Below, piece after piece: positions 48,372 through 56,051 of a stretch of 64,000 bases of DNA. The position numbers were made by a program, and so were the translations under genes. Where the stretch lies: assembly GCF_001275675.1 (NCBI RefSeq), contig NZ_LITM01000007.1:50088-114087 (forward strand). Direction: 5' to 3'. The notes under the pieces were generated by a model. That model worked only from the letters and a program-made list of their open reading frames with translations, ran no database searches and had not been told where the DNA came from. Origin of the DNA: Lysinibacillus sp. FJAT-14745 (GTDB taxonomy: Bacteria > Bacillota > Bacilli > Bacillales_A > Planococcaceae). Position 1 is the stretch's first letter; the number at the start of each line of letters is the position of its first letter.

Positions 48372-49403
48372 ATTACTCTTATCGTCATGAAGTGACAATA
48401 TTGTAAGTGTTAGTATTTTAGAGAACTGTGCACGTGTAAGATTACCTTTTGGATTAAATTGACCGTTTGCTCCATCAATAACACCCAATTGCTTTAATAA
48501 TCCGATTGCTTCAACAGTTTCCGGACGCATTTGGTTTTTGTCAGTAAATGGGTTATTTTTGCTAACCTTACTTACATCAAAGTTCATTCCTTCTAAGTAT
48601 CTTGCTGTTACATATGCCATTTCCTCACGTGTAATAGGTTTGTTTGGCTCAAAATTAACACCATCAAAAATATCGATAAAGCCATATTCCTCTAAAATTG
48701 CTACTTCCTTTGCACCCTTGTAATTTGCTAAATCTTTATATGTAGCAGGACCTTCATAATCTTCATTTACATCTAAACCAGAAGCACGGAAAATCATAGA
48801 AACTAATTGTCCGCGTGTTACTTGTCCATTTGGATTAAATGTTGTAGCAGATGTACCATTTATAATGTCAGCTTGGTAAAGGAATTGGATATAGCTCTCA
48901 GCCCAATGCCCGATAGTATCAGTGAAGTAACCACCCGGTTTTAAGTCTACAGCTTCTTCACTAAGTCCTACTATAAAAGAATTCATATCTTTTTTACTAA
49001 AAGATCTCCATTTTCCTTCAGAAAAAACCTCTGTTTTGAATGAATTTCCAGATGGCATAAATTTCATTTGCATAGCGTCACCGAAAAGCTCTTTAAATTC
49101 TTTTTGCTCCTGTGCACTCACTTCAGAAAATTGCATTAGTCCTTTTAAGGTTATCTTTACTGTAATACTATCTTTTGTTGTTACTAATGACATATCTTTA
49201 TCATCATATGCTAACTTAGCAAGTAAAAAAGATTTATAAACATCTTGGTAGGTCATTAATTTCACTTGATCAGTCGCTGCAACTACCTGTTTTGGATGGA
49301 TAAATCTATCAAGTTCTACATTTTCTTGGGCATTTGCTTGTAACCCGAAACCTCCTGTAAAACATGCAATACTAAGTGCGCCAGCTAAAAGTGTCTTTTT
49401 CAT
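48369..49403 (-). CDS. secreted protein with three S-layer homology (SLH) domains
   Basis: 344 residues. Signal peptide MKKTLLAGALSIACF...LQANAQE, a middle domain of unknown function, then SLH repeats at about residues 170-225 (FTDTIGHWAESYIQFL...ITRGQ-type), 228-280 and 285-340, each ending in an (I/V/L)TR(E/G/A) motif. SLH domains bind pyruvylated secondary cell-wall polymer. ATG 49403 follows GAAAGGGG. Confidence 0.88.
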   Translation of the reverse strand: MKKTLLAGALSIACFTGGFGLQANAQENVELDRFIHPKQVVAATDQVKLMTYQDVYKSFLLAKLAYDDKDMSLVTTKDSITVKITLKGLMQFSEVSAQEQKEFKELFGDAMQMKFMPSGNSFKTEVFSEGKWRSFSKKDMNSFIVGLSEEAVDLKPGGYFTDTIGHWAESYIQFLYQADIINGTSATTFNPNGQVTRGQLVSMIFRASGLDVNEDYEGPATYKDLANYKGAKEVAILEEYGFIDIFDGVNFEPNKPITREEMAYVTARYLEGMNFDVSKVSKNNPFTDKNQMRPETVEAIGLLKQLGVIDGANGQFNPKGNLTRAQFSKILTLTILSLHDDKSN

Positions 49404-49915
49404 TCTTCTTTCCCCTTTCAAATCTAAATTTAGTGTACTAAAACAACCGTTAGTAAATCTATAAAATTATGTAAGTTATTCAAAATTATAAGAAAGTCCT
49501 ATATTCCTTAACACAAAAAATTACTAAATCTTCATGTTAACCCAGAAAATACATCACATTATTTCTACGATATATTAGGTTGTTTTTTTAATAAATCTTA
49601 CCAAATGTATCATTATTTCTCACTTTGAATAAATATCCTATTATAAATTTGCTTTATCTCTCTTTATATTTATGTAGAAAAAATAGTAAATCTGTTTTTT
49701 CTTTAGTAGGTATAAAGTAGATAGTAGCGGATACCCAATATGAAGGACTGTTCGAAAATATCAAGTTTTTTGTAGTCTTTTTGAGAAATACTTACTACGA
49801 ATTCAGGCTCATTTTATTTGAAAGGGCTTTTTTTGTGGGAAAATTTTCTGCTGACTGTAGTTCTATTTTGGTTTATATATTAAAATATTTGATAAATAGA
49901 AAGGGGGCTTTATAC
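49404..49915. other. AT-rich intergenic region, no gene seen
   Basis: This 512-base stretch holds the promoter of the SLH gene on one side and of the 49916 gene on the other. A long AT-rich tract contains no reading frame with a ribosome site. The frame open from 49781 is read only from TTG 49916. Confidence 0.5.
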
Positions 49916-50569
49916 TTGTTTAAAATACTTTCTGGCATATTTTTATTGAGTGGTATAACGGGAGTGATTTCCCTTCTTCTTGCAATTTTCAATTTCATAA
50001 AATTGGACAGAATAAAAGCAATTAAAATGCTGAAGTTTACGGGAATTTCTATTATTATTTTATGTCTTTCTGCTTTAGGTGCTAGTGAATTTCTACCTGA
50101 GTCTAATATAGTAAGCCAAGAGGAATCTCCTAAGAAAGAGAAGTATGAAGAAAAACCAGTAGCTAAAGTAGAGTCAATAGAAGATGTAACTTGGCAGGAG
50201 AAAGTAAAAGAGGTTGCTTCTCTTGATAGCCCTTCTCCTAAAAAGTTCGATACAATTGTAGCCTACGCTAAAAAGTATCCAGCTACAAAGGCTGAAATCA
50301 AAGAATTCGAGGATTACATCATTGCCGAATATAAAAATAAAAAATATTTAGCAGACGTACAAAATGATGAATATATGCTAGAAAATATTTTCAAGGCATA
50401 TGTAGTGAATAGATACTATGGTGAAGAAGAAACGCCTATTAATGATTTTGTCTTTGGGTTTTATCAAAATTCTACATATACTTTTAAGGGACTCGAATCC
50501 ACTAATAGTAATGCAATAAAATATAATGAACGCCAAATGGATAAAGCATTAGCAGCTATAGAAAATTAA
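49916..50569 (+). CDS. two-helix membrane protein of unknown family
   Basis: 217 residues from TTG 49916, eight bases after GGGGG. Two N-terminal membrane spans (about 1-24 and 38-58) are followed by an acidic linker (EESPKKEKYEEKP) and a soluble Lys/Glu-rich C-terminal domain with YKNKKYLADVQNDEYMLENIFKAYV. I do not recognise the family. It is the first gene of the accessory region. Confidence 0.55.
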   Translation: MFKILSGIFLLSGITGVISLLLAIFNFIKLDRIKAIKMLKFTGISIIILCLSALGASEFLPESNIVSQEESPKKEKYEEKPVAKVESIEDVTWQEKVKEVASLDSPSPKKFDTIVAYAKKYPATKAEIKEFEDYIIAEYKNKKYLADVQNDEYMLENIFKAYVVNRYYGEEETPINDFVFGFYQNSTYTFKGLESTNSNAIKYNERQMDKALAAIEN

Positions 50570-50603
50570 ATGTCACGTATAAATTAATGTGTATTTTTAA
50601 AAA

Positions 50604-50837
50604 AGTGGAGGAGCACCACTAGGTCCATTCGCCATCCTTGACATTGTCGGTATTAATACTGCTTTCAACATTGTAGAAGTAAAAGCCGCTGCTACTGGTG
50701 ATGGAAACTTGAATAAACTAACCAACCTCTTAAAAACAGAGTATATCGAAAAAGGCAAACTAGGCCGCGCAACAGGCGAAGGCTTCTATAAATATCCAAA
50801 CCCAAACTTCGCAAAGCCTGATTTCCTAAAAGGCTAA
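50604..50837 (+). pseudogene. 3' fragment of a 3-hydroxyacyl-CoA dehydrogenase gene
   Basis: The open stretch encodes GGAPLGPFAILDIVGINTAFNIV...GRATGEGFYKYPNPNF, the C-terminal domain of 3-hydroxybutyryl/3-hydroxyacyl-CoA dehydrogenases. About 200 N-terminal residues are missing, and there is no start or ribosome site. A terminator follows directly, so the gene tail and its terminator were left behind by a deletion or recombination. Confidence 0.82.
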
Positions 50838-50848
50838 TATTAATCAAT

Positions 50849-50891
50849 AAAACGATGTACATAGTGTCTTCGCTATGTGCATCGTTTTTTA
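50849..50891 (+). terminator. terminator retained after the dehydrogenase fragment
   Basis: AAACGATGTACATAG / CTATGTGCATCGTTT followed by TTT. Confidence 0.9.
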
Positions 50892-50919
50892 ATTTTTTTG
50901 AGGTGTCGACAATGAGTTG

Positions 50920-51192
50920 CAAATTGACCGGGTATGTCACGAAAGTAATTAGGTGGCTACTTGATTTAATAGGGTTGTTACTCAATCTGATCAGATAGGC
51001 TATGAAAGTGATCGGGTGACTACTCAAACTGCTCGGGTTGGACAAGAATTTGATCGGGTTGTATCTAGATCCGCTCCGCTTTGCAGTGAAAGTGATCAGG
51101 TGGCTACTCGATAAGCTCGGGTTTACCAAGAATGTGATCAGCTTTTAATTCAAACTGATTAGGTTTCCAACTCGAGCCACTTAGGGATACAG
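50920..51192. repeat. 21-bp tandem array 4 (13 units)
   Basis: Thirteen consecutive 21-base units, for example GAAAGTGATCGGGTGACTACT, CAAACTGCTCGGGTTGGACAA and GAATTTGATCGGGTTGTATCT. The units are more diverged than in array 3 but exactly in register. The last unit ends one base before the stop codon (51194) of the RsoA-like gene. Confidence 0.88.
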
Positions 51193-51193
51193 T

Positions 51194-51394
51194 TCAGTAG
51201 AAATAATCCCAAAAGCTAGGCGCATCCTGAAACTCTACTGTTGCAAGCTTTTCTATAATTTTTAGTTTAATTTCTTGTTCCAAGTCTTCTCTTTCTTGAT
51301 AGTCTGTATTGTGTAAACAATGTTTAATTTTAGGTATGAAATTCTCTATAATTGTTAGAGCCTCTTCGCTATGTTGATTTCCGAAATTCGCCAT
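51194..51394 (-). CDS. RsoA-like small sigma subunit (region 2-like)
   Basis: 66 residues. IENFIPKIKHCLHNTDYQEREDLEQEIKLKIIEKL resembles sigma-70 region 2.1-2.2, the core-binding helix pair (DLxQEI motif). With the adjacent region-4 protein it fits the two-subunit SigO-RsoA arrangement of B. subtilis (YvrI-YvrHa). The ATG is three bases past the upstream stop and its AAGGAGG lies in the last codons of that gene, so the subunits are made together. Confidence 0.6.
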   Translation of the reverse strand: MANFGNQHSEEALTIIENFIPKIKHCLHNTDYQEREDLEQEIKLKIIEKLATVEFQDAPSFWDYFY

Positions 51395-51397
51395 AAG

Positions 51398-51988
51398 TCA
51401 TTCCTCCTTTTTTCTGAGTGTATTATTGAGTTTATTTAAAGCCTTTCTGTGAAGGTTTGATATATTTTGTGGTGTTGTTTGTAATATTTGAGCGATTTCT
51501 TTTATAGATAGCTCTTTTACATAAATCATCTCTAAAATTTGAAGCTGTTTAACCGTTAGTTTTTGTAAGGACTTCAAAAGCTGTTCATCCTCAATATTGT
51601 CTAATAACCTTTCTCCAACTATATTTTCAAACTCCTTTTCATTGCTTGCGTCTTCTATTTGTTCTTTTGCGGTCGTACCACCTTCTTCTGATAAGCCCTT
51701 ATCTAATATTAATAAAGTGCGATTTTGCAGCCTTCTCCTTTTTTTATCAAAATCTAAGCTAAAGAAATAAATTAAATTACTGACGTATTTGATCTTCCTA
51801 ACATTTTTATAGTGAGATTGGAATGATTCATCAACTAGTTTCTTATTACGATCAGTTGGATATAAGATCGCTTTTTGCACCAAATAGAGATTTTTGGAAT
51901 CTGACAAAAAGCTTTTTATGATTGGATTGTTAACCTGCTTATTATTTCTATAGAAGAATTCCTCAATTTTTTGATTATCTTTTTCCAT
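51398..51988 (-). CDS. SigO-like sigma factor subunit (region 4)
   Basis: 196 residues. The C-terminal 55 residues are a region 4 helix-turn-helix (LTVKQLQILEMIYVKELSIKEIAQILQTTPQNISNLHRKALNKL). The N-terminal part (IIKSFLSDSKN, YPTDRNKKLVDESF, FFSLDFDKKRRR) follows the pattern of SigO/YvrI and related phage or plasmid sigma factors. Region 2 is absent and is probably supplied by the RsoA-like gene next door. GGAGGG precedes the ATG. A LexA-box-like palindrome and a TATAAT lie upstream. It could instead be a phage-type sigma relative. Confidence 0.65.
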   Translation of the reverse strand: MEKDNQKIEEFFYRNNKQVNNPIIKSFLSDSKNLYLVQKAILYPTDRNKKLVDESFQSHYKNVRKIKYVSNLIYFFSLDFDKKRRRLQNRTLLILDKGLSEEGGTTAKEQIEDASNEKEFENIVGERLLDNIEDEQLLKSLQKLTVKQLQILEMIYVKELSIKEIAQILQTTPQNISNLHRKALNKLNNTLRKKEE

Positions 51989-52047
51989 TTAATTATCCCT
52001 CCTATATATCCGCCTTCTTTCTATATAAAGTGAATGTAGTATCTATA

Positions 52048-52086
52048 TTATAAACCAAAATAAGAACAAATGTTCTTAAAGAGGAT
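52048..52086 (-). promoter_or_regulatory. control region of the split sigma operon: LexA-box-like palindrome, TATAAT and shared ATCCTCTTTA element
   Basis: On the minus strand ATCCTCTTTA (52086-52077) is followed by the palindrome AAGAACATTTGTTCTT (52077-52062), containing GAAC-N4-GTTC, the core of Bacillus LexA boxes. A TATAAT sits at 52053-52048. On the plus strand the box reads GAACAAATGTTC and fits CGAACrnryGTTyC at all but the outermost bases. The ATCCTCTTTA element also precedes the grx and tRNA-Cys units. Confidence 0.6.
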
Positions 52087-52121
52087 AAAAAAAATCACCT
52101 TTTATACAAAAAAGGTGATTT
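52086..52121 (-). terminator. glutaredoxin gene terminator
   Basis: AAATCACCTTTTT / AAAAGGTGATTT then TTTTTTT on the minus strand. Confidence 0.85.
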
Positions 52122-52133
52122 AATCCAACTGTT

Positions 52134-52376
52134 TCAAATATCTAAGATAGCTTTTATTTTTTCTGGCTGATAACCTATAATTCTCTCTTCTTTATTATCT
52201 GTAATTAATAAAATAAATGGGATTGCGCTACTATTATATTGCTTGAACTCCTTTAATACGTGCTCATCATTAATATCCTTATTGATATAAGTAATATTAT
52301 TTTCTCTTAACCACTCTTTTAACTTAACACAAAATTGACATCCATCGCTTGAATACACAGTTATAGCATACTTCAT
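52134..52376 (-). CDS. glutaredoxin-like protein
   Basis: 80 residues, glutaredoxin/NrdH-like fold with SSDGCQFCVKLKEWL (CxxC at 13-16) and cis-proline SAIPFILLI. GAGGAGG precedes the ATG. It is divergent from the tRNA-Cys/yvrJ unit, and the two share a TGTAA-N19/20-GATCCTCTTTA arrangement upstream. Partner unknown. Confidence 0.8.
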   Translation of the reverse strand: MKYAITVYSSDGCQFCVKLKEWLRENNITYINKDINDEHVLKEFKQYNSSAIPFILLITDNKEERIIGYQPEKIKAILDI

Positions 52377-52396
52377 CTTAAAGACCTCCTCTTATC

Positions 52397-52433
52397 TATA
52401 AAGAGGATCAACACAAGAAATGAAACCATTACA
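52397..52433 (-). promoter_or_regulatory. candidate promoter of the glutaredoxin gene
   Basis: Minus strand TGTAA (52433-52429), 19 bases, then GATCCTCTTTA (52409-52399), about 23 bases before the ATG. This matches the element before tRNA-Cys (52450-52485) and partly that before the sigma gene. Recognition by the split sigma factor is inference. Confidence 0.5.
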
Positions 52434-52449
52434 AATAAAATTTTTTAAC

Positions 52450-52485
52450 TGTAAGGTTGTTTTTTTTAAGGAAGGATCCTCTTTA
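52450..52485 (+). promoter_or_regulatory. candidate promoter of the tRNA-Cys/yvrJ unit
   Basis: TGTAA (52450-52454), 20 bases, then GATCCTCTTTA (52475-52485), 20 bases before the tRNA. It is the mirror of the glutaredoxin promoter element on the opposite strand. Confidence 0.5.
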
Positions 52486-52505
52486 CATATTACAGTTTAA
52501 ATTTT

Positions 52506-52576
<71 letters not shown>

Positions 52577-52617
52577 TATATTACGATTTTGGAGTAAGAA
52601 GGAGGGTGATTTACATT

Positions 52618-52791
52618 ATGACACCGGAAAATGTTCCAATGTGGATTAGCTTAATAGGAAATTTTGGGTTCCCCATTGCCATAACAGTCTATCTGTTCAT
52701 TCGCTTTGAAAAGAAAATAGATAAATTAGAAGCTGTCATCATGGAGTTATCTGAAGTTATAAAATCTCTTAATTACAAAAAAGGAGGGTGA
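52618..52791 (+). CDS. yvrJ: YvrJ family small membrane protein
   Basis: 57 residues: one membrane helix (WISLIGNFGFPIAITVYLFI) and a short C-terminal coiled coil (EKKIDKLEAVIMELSEVIKSL), the YvrJ pattern. In B. subtilis, yvrJ belongs to the SigO-RsoA regulon. Topology also resembles BhlA/UviB-type holin-like proteins. GAAGGAGGGTGATTTACATT precedes ATG 52618. Confidence 0.8.
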   Translation: MTPENVPMWISLIGNFGFPIAITVYLFIRFEKKIDKLEAVIMELSEVIKSLNYKKGG

Positions 52792-52796
52792 TCCAC

Positions 52797-52982
52797 ATGG
52801 AAATTGAAAAATTAATGGCTTGTTACTGTAAAGCAAGAGAAGTTCAATCATTTTATACAAATTGTTTAACGAATGACCATCTTTCTCCTAAAGAACGCGA
52901 TTTACTAATAAATCTTATTAAAAATGCCAGTACTTCTTCTAATTTATTGCGTGAATATTGTCAGCATACTGATGAAATATGA
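52797..52982 (+). CDS. 61-residue four-cysteine protein of unknown family
   Basis: Starts at ATG 52797 behind AAAGGAGGGTGATCCAC, which lies in the yvrJ stop region; the spacing and sequence repeat the yvrJ ribosome site. The helical protein contains CYC (9-11), one mid-chain Cys and one near the end, all TGT codons. Four Cys in 61 residues is high for a cytoplasmic protein. It follows tRNA-Cys and yvrJ in one unit. No family recognised. Confidence 0.6.
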   Translation: MEIEKLMACYCKAREVQSFYTNCLTNDHLSPKERDLLINLIKNASTSSNLLREYCQHTDEI

Positions 52983-52988
52983 TCTTTT

Positions 52989-53048
52989 TACCCACCAAAT
53001 AATTTAGGTTATAGACTACCTAATTTTATTTGGTGGGTTTTAATTTTT
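52989..53048 (+). terminator. terminator of the tRNA-Cys/yvrJ unit
   Basis: ACCCACCAAATAA / TTATTTGGTGGGT with inner AGGT/ACCT pairing, then TTTTAATTTTT. Confidence 0.85.
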
Positions 53049-53126
53049 AACGGAATATTCCATTGCTGATTTCCTTACATCTTCCATCCAATTAATGTAT
53101 GATTGTATGAACAGGAGGGGAATTTT

Positions 53127-53348
53127 ATGATAGCCTACAAGAGAATAGCTATACTATATCTTCTTATAATAATCCTTAGTATATTTATTGCTACACAGAT
53201 GAACAGTATATTAAATGGATTGTTGGTTCTTGCTTTTTTGTATTTGTTGTTTATTGGCCTTCCTTATTTATTACAAAAAAAGGTGAAGTTTTTCGAGATG
53301 TTTTGGAGTTGGTTAACAAAAGGTGGGCGAATAGGTCCTAAAAATTAA
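53127..53348 (+). CDS. small two-helix membrane protein
   Basis: 73 residues with two hydrophobic helices (about 8-25 and 30-50) and a basic-aromatic tail (FWSWLTKGGRIGPKN). ATG 53127 follows GGAGGGG. No family recognised. A short tail after two spans is common among toxins, holins and small stress proteins; none can be claimed. Confidence 0.5.
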   Translation: MIAYKRIAILYLLIIILSIFIATQMNSILNGLLVLAFLYLLFIGLPYLLQKKVKFFEMFWSWLTKGGRIGPKN

Positions 53349-53488
53349 TTTTTTCCAAAACAAAATAAAGAAACACTCTAACTGTTCTGCCTCGAAAATG
53401 TTAGACCTTAGTTGTATTTCACTTTACATAGTAATGAAGCACATCATAACTAATTGTTGCTTCAAATACTTTAAAGGGAGAGAATACA

Positions 53489-53590
53489 ATGTCTGAAAAA
53501 CAAGTAACATCAGAAGTTAAAGAGTTTACGCAAGAAGAGGTTAATAATCTAGTTGAAAAGGCTTTAGCAAATCAAAGCGTGCAAACTTAG
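53489..53590 (+). CDS. 33-residue charged peptide
   Basis: ATG 53489 follows AAAGGGAGAG at normal spacing. The peptide contains KEFTQEEVNNLVEKALANQ, an amphipathic Glu/Lys helix like the EEVNxLVEKA segments of phage scaffold proteins and peptide leaders. No signal sequence. It may be a real small protein or the start of a deleted gene; nothing recognisable follows for 220 bases. Confidence 0.4.
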   Translation: MSEKQVTSEVKEFTQEEVNNLVEKALANQSVQT

Positions 53591-53811
53591 TGAAGATGAA
53601 TTTGTTAGAAGACAACGAATTCTAATTGTACTGGCTTTTTCTTGTATGGAAGTGAAGTAAATATATATCTTAATATCGAATGTTGAACTGGGGCGCTTGT
53701 TCAATAAAATACAAATTTTTTATTGTAGTAAATAAATTCAGAATAGTACAAAAAAGACAGAGCACCTTCTAACTTTGGCTCATCTATCCAGGTTCTAATT
53801 AATTCCATGAC

Positions 53812-53890
53812 ATTTAACTTCTATCAGCAAGCATTTTTTGTACTTAAAGCGAGGCGTCAGCGGGTGTTCAAACATCTGCTGAAATTTAAA
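53812..53890. repeat. remnant of family B ends in inverted arrangement
   Basis: TTTAACTTCTATCAGCA (inverse of the B right end) and GTCAGCGGGTGTTCAAACATCTGCTGAAATTTAAA (a direct right end) flank about 30 bases. Region 53591-53811 shows nothing else. Confidence 0.6.
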
Positions 53891-53911
53891 TGAAGGGTGG
53901 GAGGGTCTAAA

Positions 53912-54214
53912 TTGGGAATTGGATTAGTTGCTTTGGGATTAGTATTGGTACTAGGAGTAGCTTTTATGATAAGTCTTGGTAAATCGAATAAAAAGAAATA
54001 TATAATTTGGGGAATAACTATGATGTTAGTAATTGCTCCTTTATTCTCAGGGGTTGTTTCTATTCTGTATGGGAGATATGAAGGTGAGGGGTTTGCGGCG
54101 GTCGCACTAATGATGGTCATGTTTCCACTTCTATTTTTAACTGGACTTGTGCTTCTTCTTTTAGGAATTTTTAAAAAAGGGAAAGCTAAATCTATTAAGC
54201 CAACGGATGCGTAA
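53912..54214 (+). CDS. three-helix membrane protein of unknown family
   Basis: About 100 residues from TTG 53912, eight bases after GGAGG (GTG 53897 is also in frame). Three hydrophobic segments (about 1-20, 29-48 and 62-85) and a basic tail. No family recognised. Confidence 0.5.
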   Translation: MGIGLVALGLVLVLGVAFMISLGKSNKKKYIIWGITMMLVIAPLFSGVVSILYGRYEGEGFAAVALMMVMFPLLFLTGLVLLLLGIFKKGKAKSIKPTDA

Positions 54215-54345
54215 CAGCTTTTATTGCTTTTCATATGAATTTCATTTGACGCTTATATTTATTATTGGCAGGTAATTGACTTACGCTTACATTTCCTACT
54301 AACTCGCCTAGCTTATTAAGTCTATCAATCTGTTTATCCATGAGA

Positions 54346-54642
54346 TTAAAATTGTTTCATGATTTTCCGAATTGTTTCTGAGTTAGTTGCGTGTACCATC
54401 CGATGTATTAAAGGATGAATTATTATCAGATTTCTATAACTATCATCCTTAGTCTCGCTCCACATAACTTTGTGATGGACGTGCATTTGACGCGGGGCTA
54501 GTTTTACTCCGCTTATCCCACATTTTCCTACTTGAGCTACATATAGACTGATTCTGTTGTCATTAAGTTCAATGTTTCCTCGAATACCCTTTATCGGATT
54601 GTTTCTAATCCTTCTTAGTTCCTCTTCAGTAATTCCATTTAT
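54346..54642 (-). pseudogene. remnant of a group II intron reverse transcriptase: HNH endonuclease tail
   Basis: The minus strand encodes NGITEEELRRI, KGIRGNIELNDN, YVAQVGKCGISG, MHVHHK and YRNLIIIHPLIHRMVHATN before a TAA at 54346. This is the C-terminal HNH domain of intron-encoded maturases, with zinc/HNH residues Cys and HVHHK still present. Reverse transcriptase and maturase domains and the intron RNA domains V/VI are not seen. 54215-54345 shows no other feature. Confidence 0.8.
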
Positions 54643-54939
54643 AAAGAAGCTAATCCAAAGACATTTGGTAATTTATTTACGAATGTAAATTTAGATTTTG
54701 TTGGGCCTGGTGAAAATATTTTATCTACACATTTAAACAGTGATTATGTAGAGTTGACCGGAACCTCTATGGCAGCGCCTTTTGTTGCTGGTGCAGCTGC
54801 ACTTATTATAAAAATAATAAATCGTACTGAGCCACATTTGATTCCTATGTATGTGTATGATTACTTATTGTCGCATGCTCTTCCATTGGAAAACTTCTCA
54901 ATCAATCAAGTTGGAAATGGCTTTATTCAATTGAAATAA
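54643..54939 (+). pseudogene. 3' fragment of a subtilisin-like (S8) serine protease gene
   Basis: Encodes VNLDFVGPGENILST and then GTSMAAPFVAGAAAL, the region around the catalytic Ser of subtilases, and runs to a TAA. The catalytic Asp and His parts are missing, with no start. The fragment starts next to the intron remnant, so both were probably cut by one rearrangement. Confidence 0.85.
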
Positions 54940-55058
54940 ACAGCGTTAGGTCCCTCCCTCATTTACTAAAATAATGAAAACCATGAATTAGAAATTCTTT
55001 AGCACATTATTTTTTCAAGCATACTATACAGCAATAAACGGATCGATTGGAGGCAATT

Positions 55059-55268
55059 ATGATTAGCAACAATAAAATTGCAACGACTAATATTGTGCTG
55101 GCAATTTTACTTGTTCTTGGTATCACCTATAATTATTTTTACAATCAATCACCCATTCAAATTGAACGCTTAGGTCATTTAGGGTTTTGGCTAGCATTCC
55201 TATTATCAATAATCAATATAGTACTGAGTATAAAGCTACTGAAAAATAAAACGGGCAACCGCTTGTAG
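55059..55268 (+). CDS. small two-helix membrane protein
   Basis: 69 residues; helices at about 7-24 and 42-60. ATG 55059 follows GGAGG. No family recognised. Confidence 0.5.
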   Translation: MISNNKIATTNIVLAILLVLGITYNYFYNQSPIQIERLGHLGFWLAFLLSIINIVLSIKLLKNKTGNRL

Positions 55269-55391
55269 CTACGTCACTTTTATGATTGCTGTCATTATTT
55301 TAATCTTTGCCTTGTTTTCATTATTTCATTGGGGCTCGCCATAAAAAACAACAAACTCCAAAGGCTAATAAGCTATTGGAGTTTTTATCAA

Positions 55392-55440
55392 TCAATTATG
55401 CCTCGACATAATTGCGTCCGGGAACTACTGAAATAAGTTA
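55392..55440. repeat. family B remnant at the stop of the acetyltransferase gene
   Basis: TCAATTATGCCTCGACATAATTG with the end CTGAAATAAGTTA; the middle is lost. The right end contains the TAA stop (complement) of the neighbouring gene. Confidence 0.75.
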
Positions 55441-55935
55441 TAGAAACAAAGCCATATAATCCTCATCAAAATATTCCTGACCTATTTTTAATGCCCTCTT
55501 CTCTGTTCCAAAAAGCTCAAATCCTAAAGAAGAATACAGTCTTTTCGCTGCAGCATTCGTTGATACAACCGTTAAAGTAAGCTGCTCAACTTCCTTTAAC
55601 TCTTTTGCCTTGTTAATTGCATCAACCATTAAACGCTTGCCAATGCCAAGTCCGCGCTTTTTCGAAGAAACATAAACAGCAAAGATACTCGCTTTATGTT
55701 TTAACTTAAGCTTACTTTCCTGCACTAACGTCGCAACGCCTACTAATTCTTCATGATCAAATACCCCTAACGTATAAGAACCCTGTGATTCAAATCTGCT
55801 GGCAAACTGCTTGATCGGATAATCCTTCTCCTCCTCGAAGCTAGAGCCAAATGCCTCGGGATTATTTTGTAGCCCTTCTAATCTTAAATTCCGATAGGCT
55901 TCAGCATCTGCAGCTGTTAAAAATCTACTGTTCAT
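55438..55935 (-). CDS. GNAT family N-acetyltransferase
   Basis: 165 residues, single GNAT domain: FAVYVSSKKRGLGIGKRLMVDAI is the acetyl-CoA pyrophosphate loop (RGLGIG), and LTVVSTNAAAKRLYSSLGFELFGTE the C-terminal half. ATG 55935 (MNSRFLTAADAEAYR) follows GTAGGAGGG. RimI-like or small-molecule acetylase; substrate unknown. Confidence 0.88.
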   Translation of the reverse strand: MNSRFLTAADAEAYRNLRLEGLQNNPEAFGSSFEEEKDYPIKQFASRFESQGSYTLGVFDHEELVGVATLVQESKLKLKHKASIFAVYVSSKKRGLGIGKRLMVDAINKAKELKEVEQLTLTVVSTNAAAKRLYSSLGFELFGTEKRALKIGQEYFDEDYMALFL

Positions 55936-56051
55936 TCTTATCCCTCCTACGATACTTTTCATTTTTATCGACAATTCCTAATAGTGTTTTATGTACTTTC
56001 ACAAGATAGTTTCCTAAAATGGTAATAACAGCATAAAGGAGAATGAAAAAT

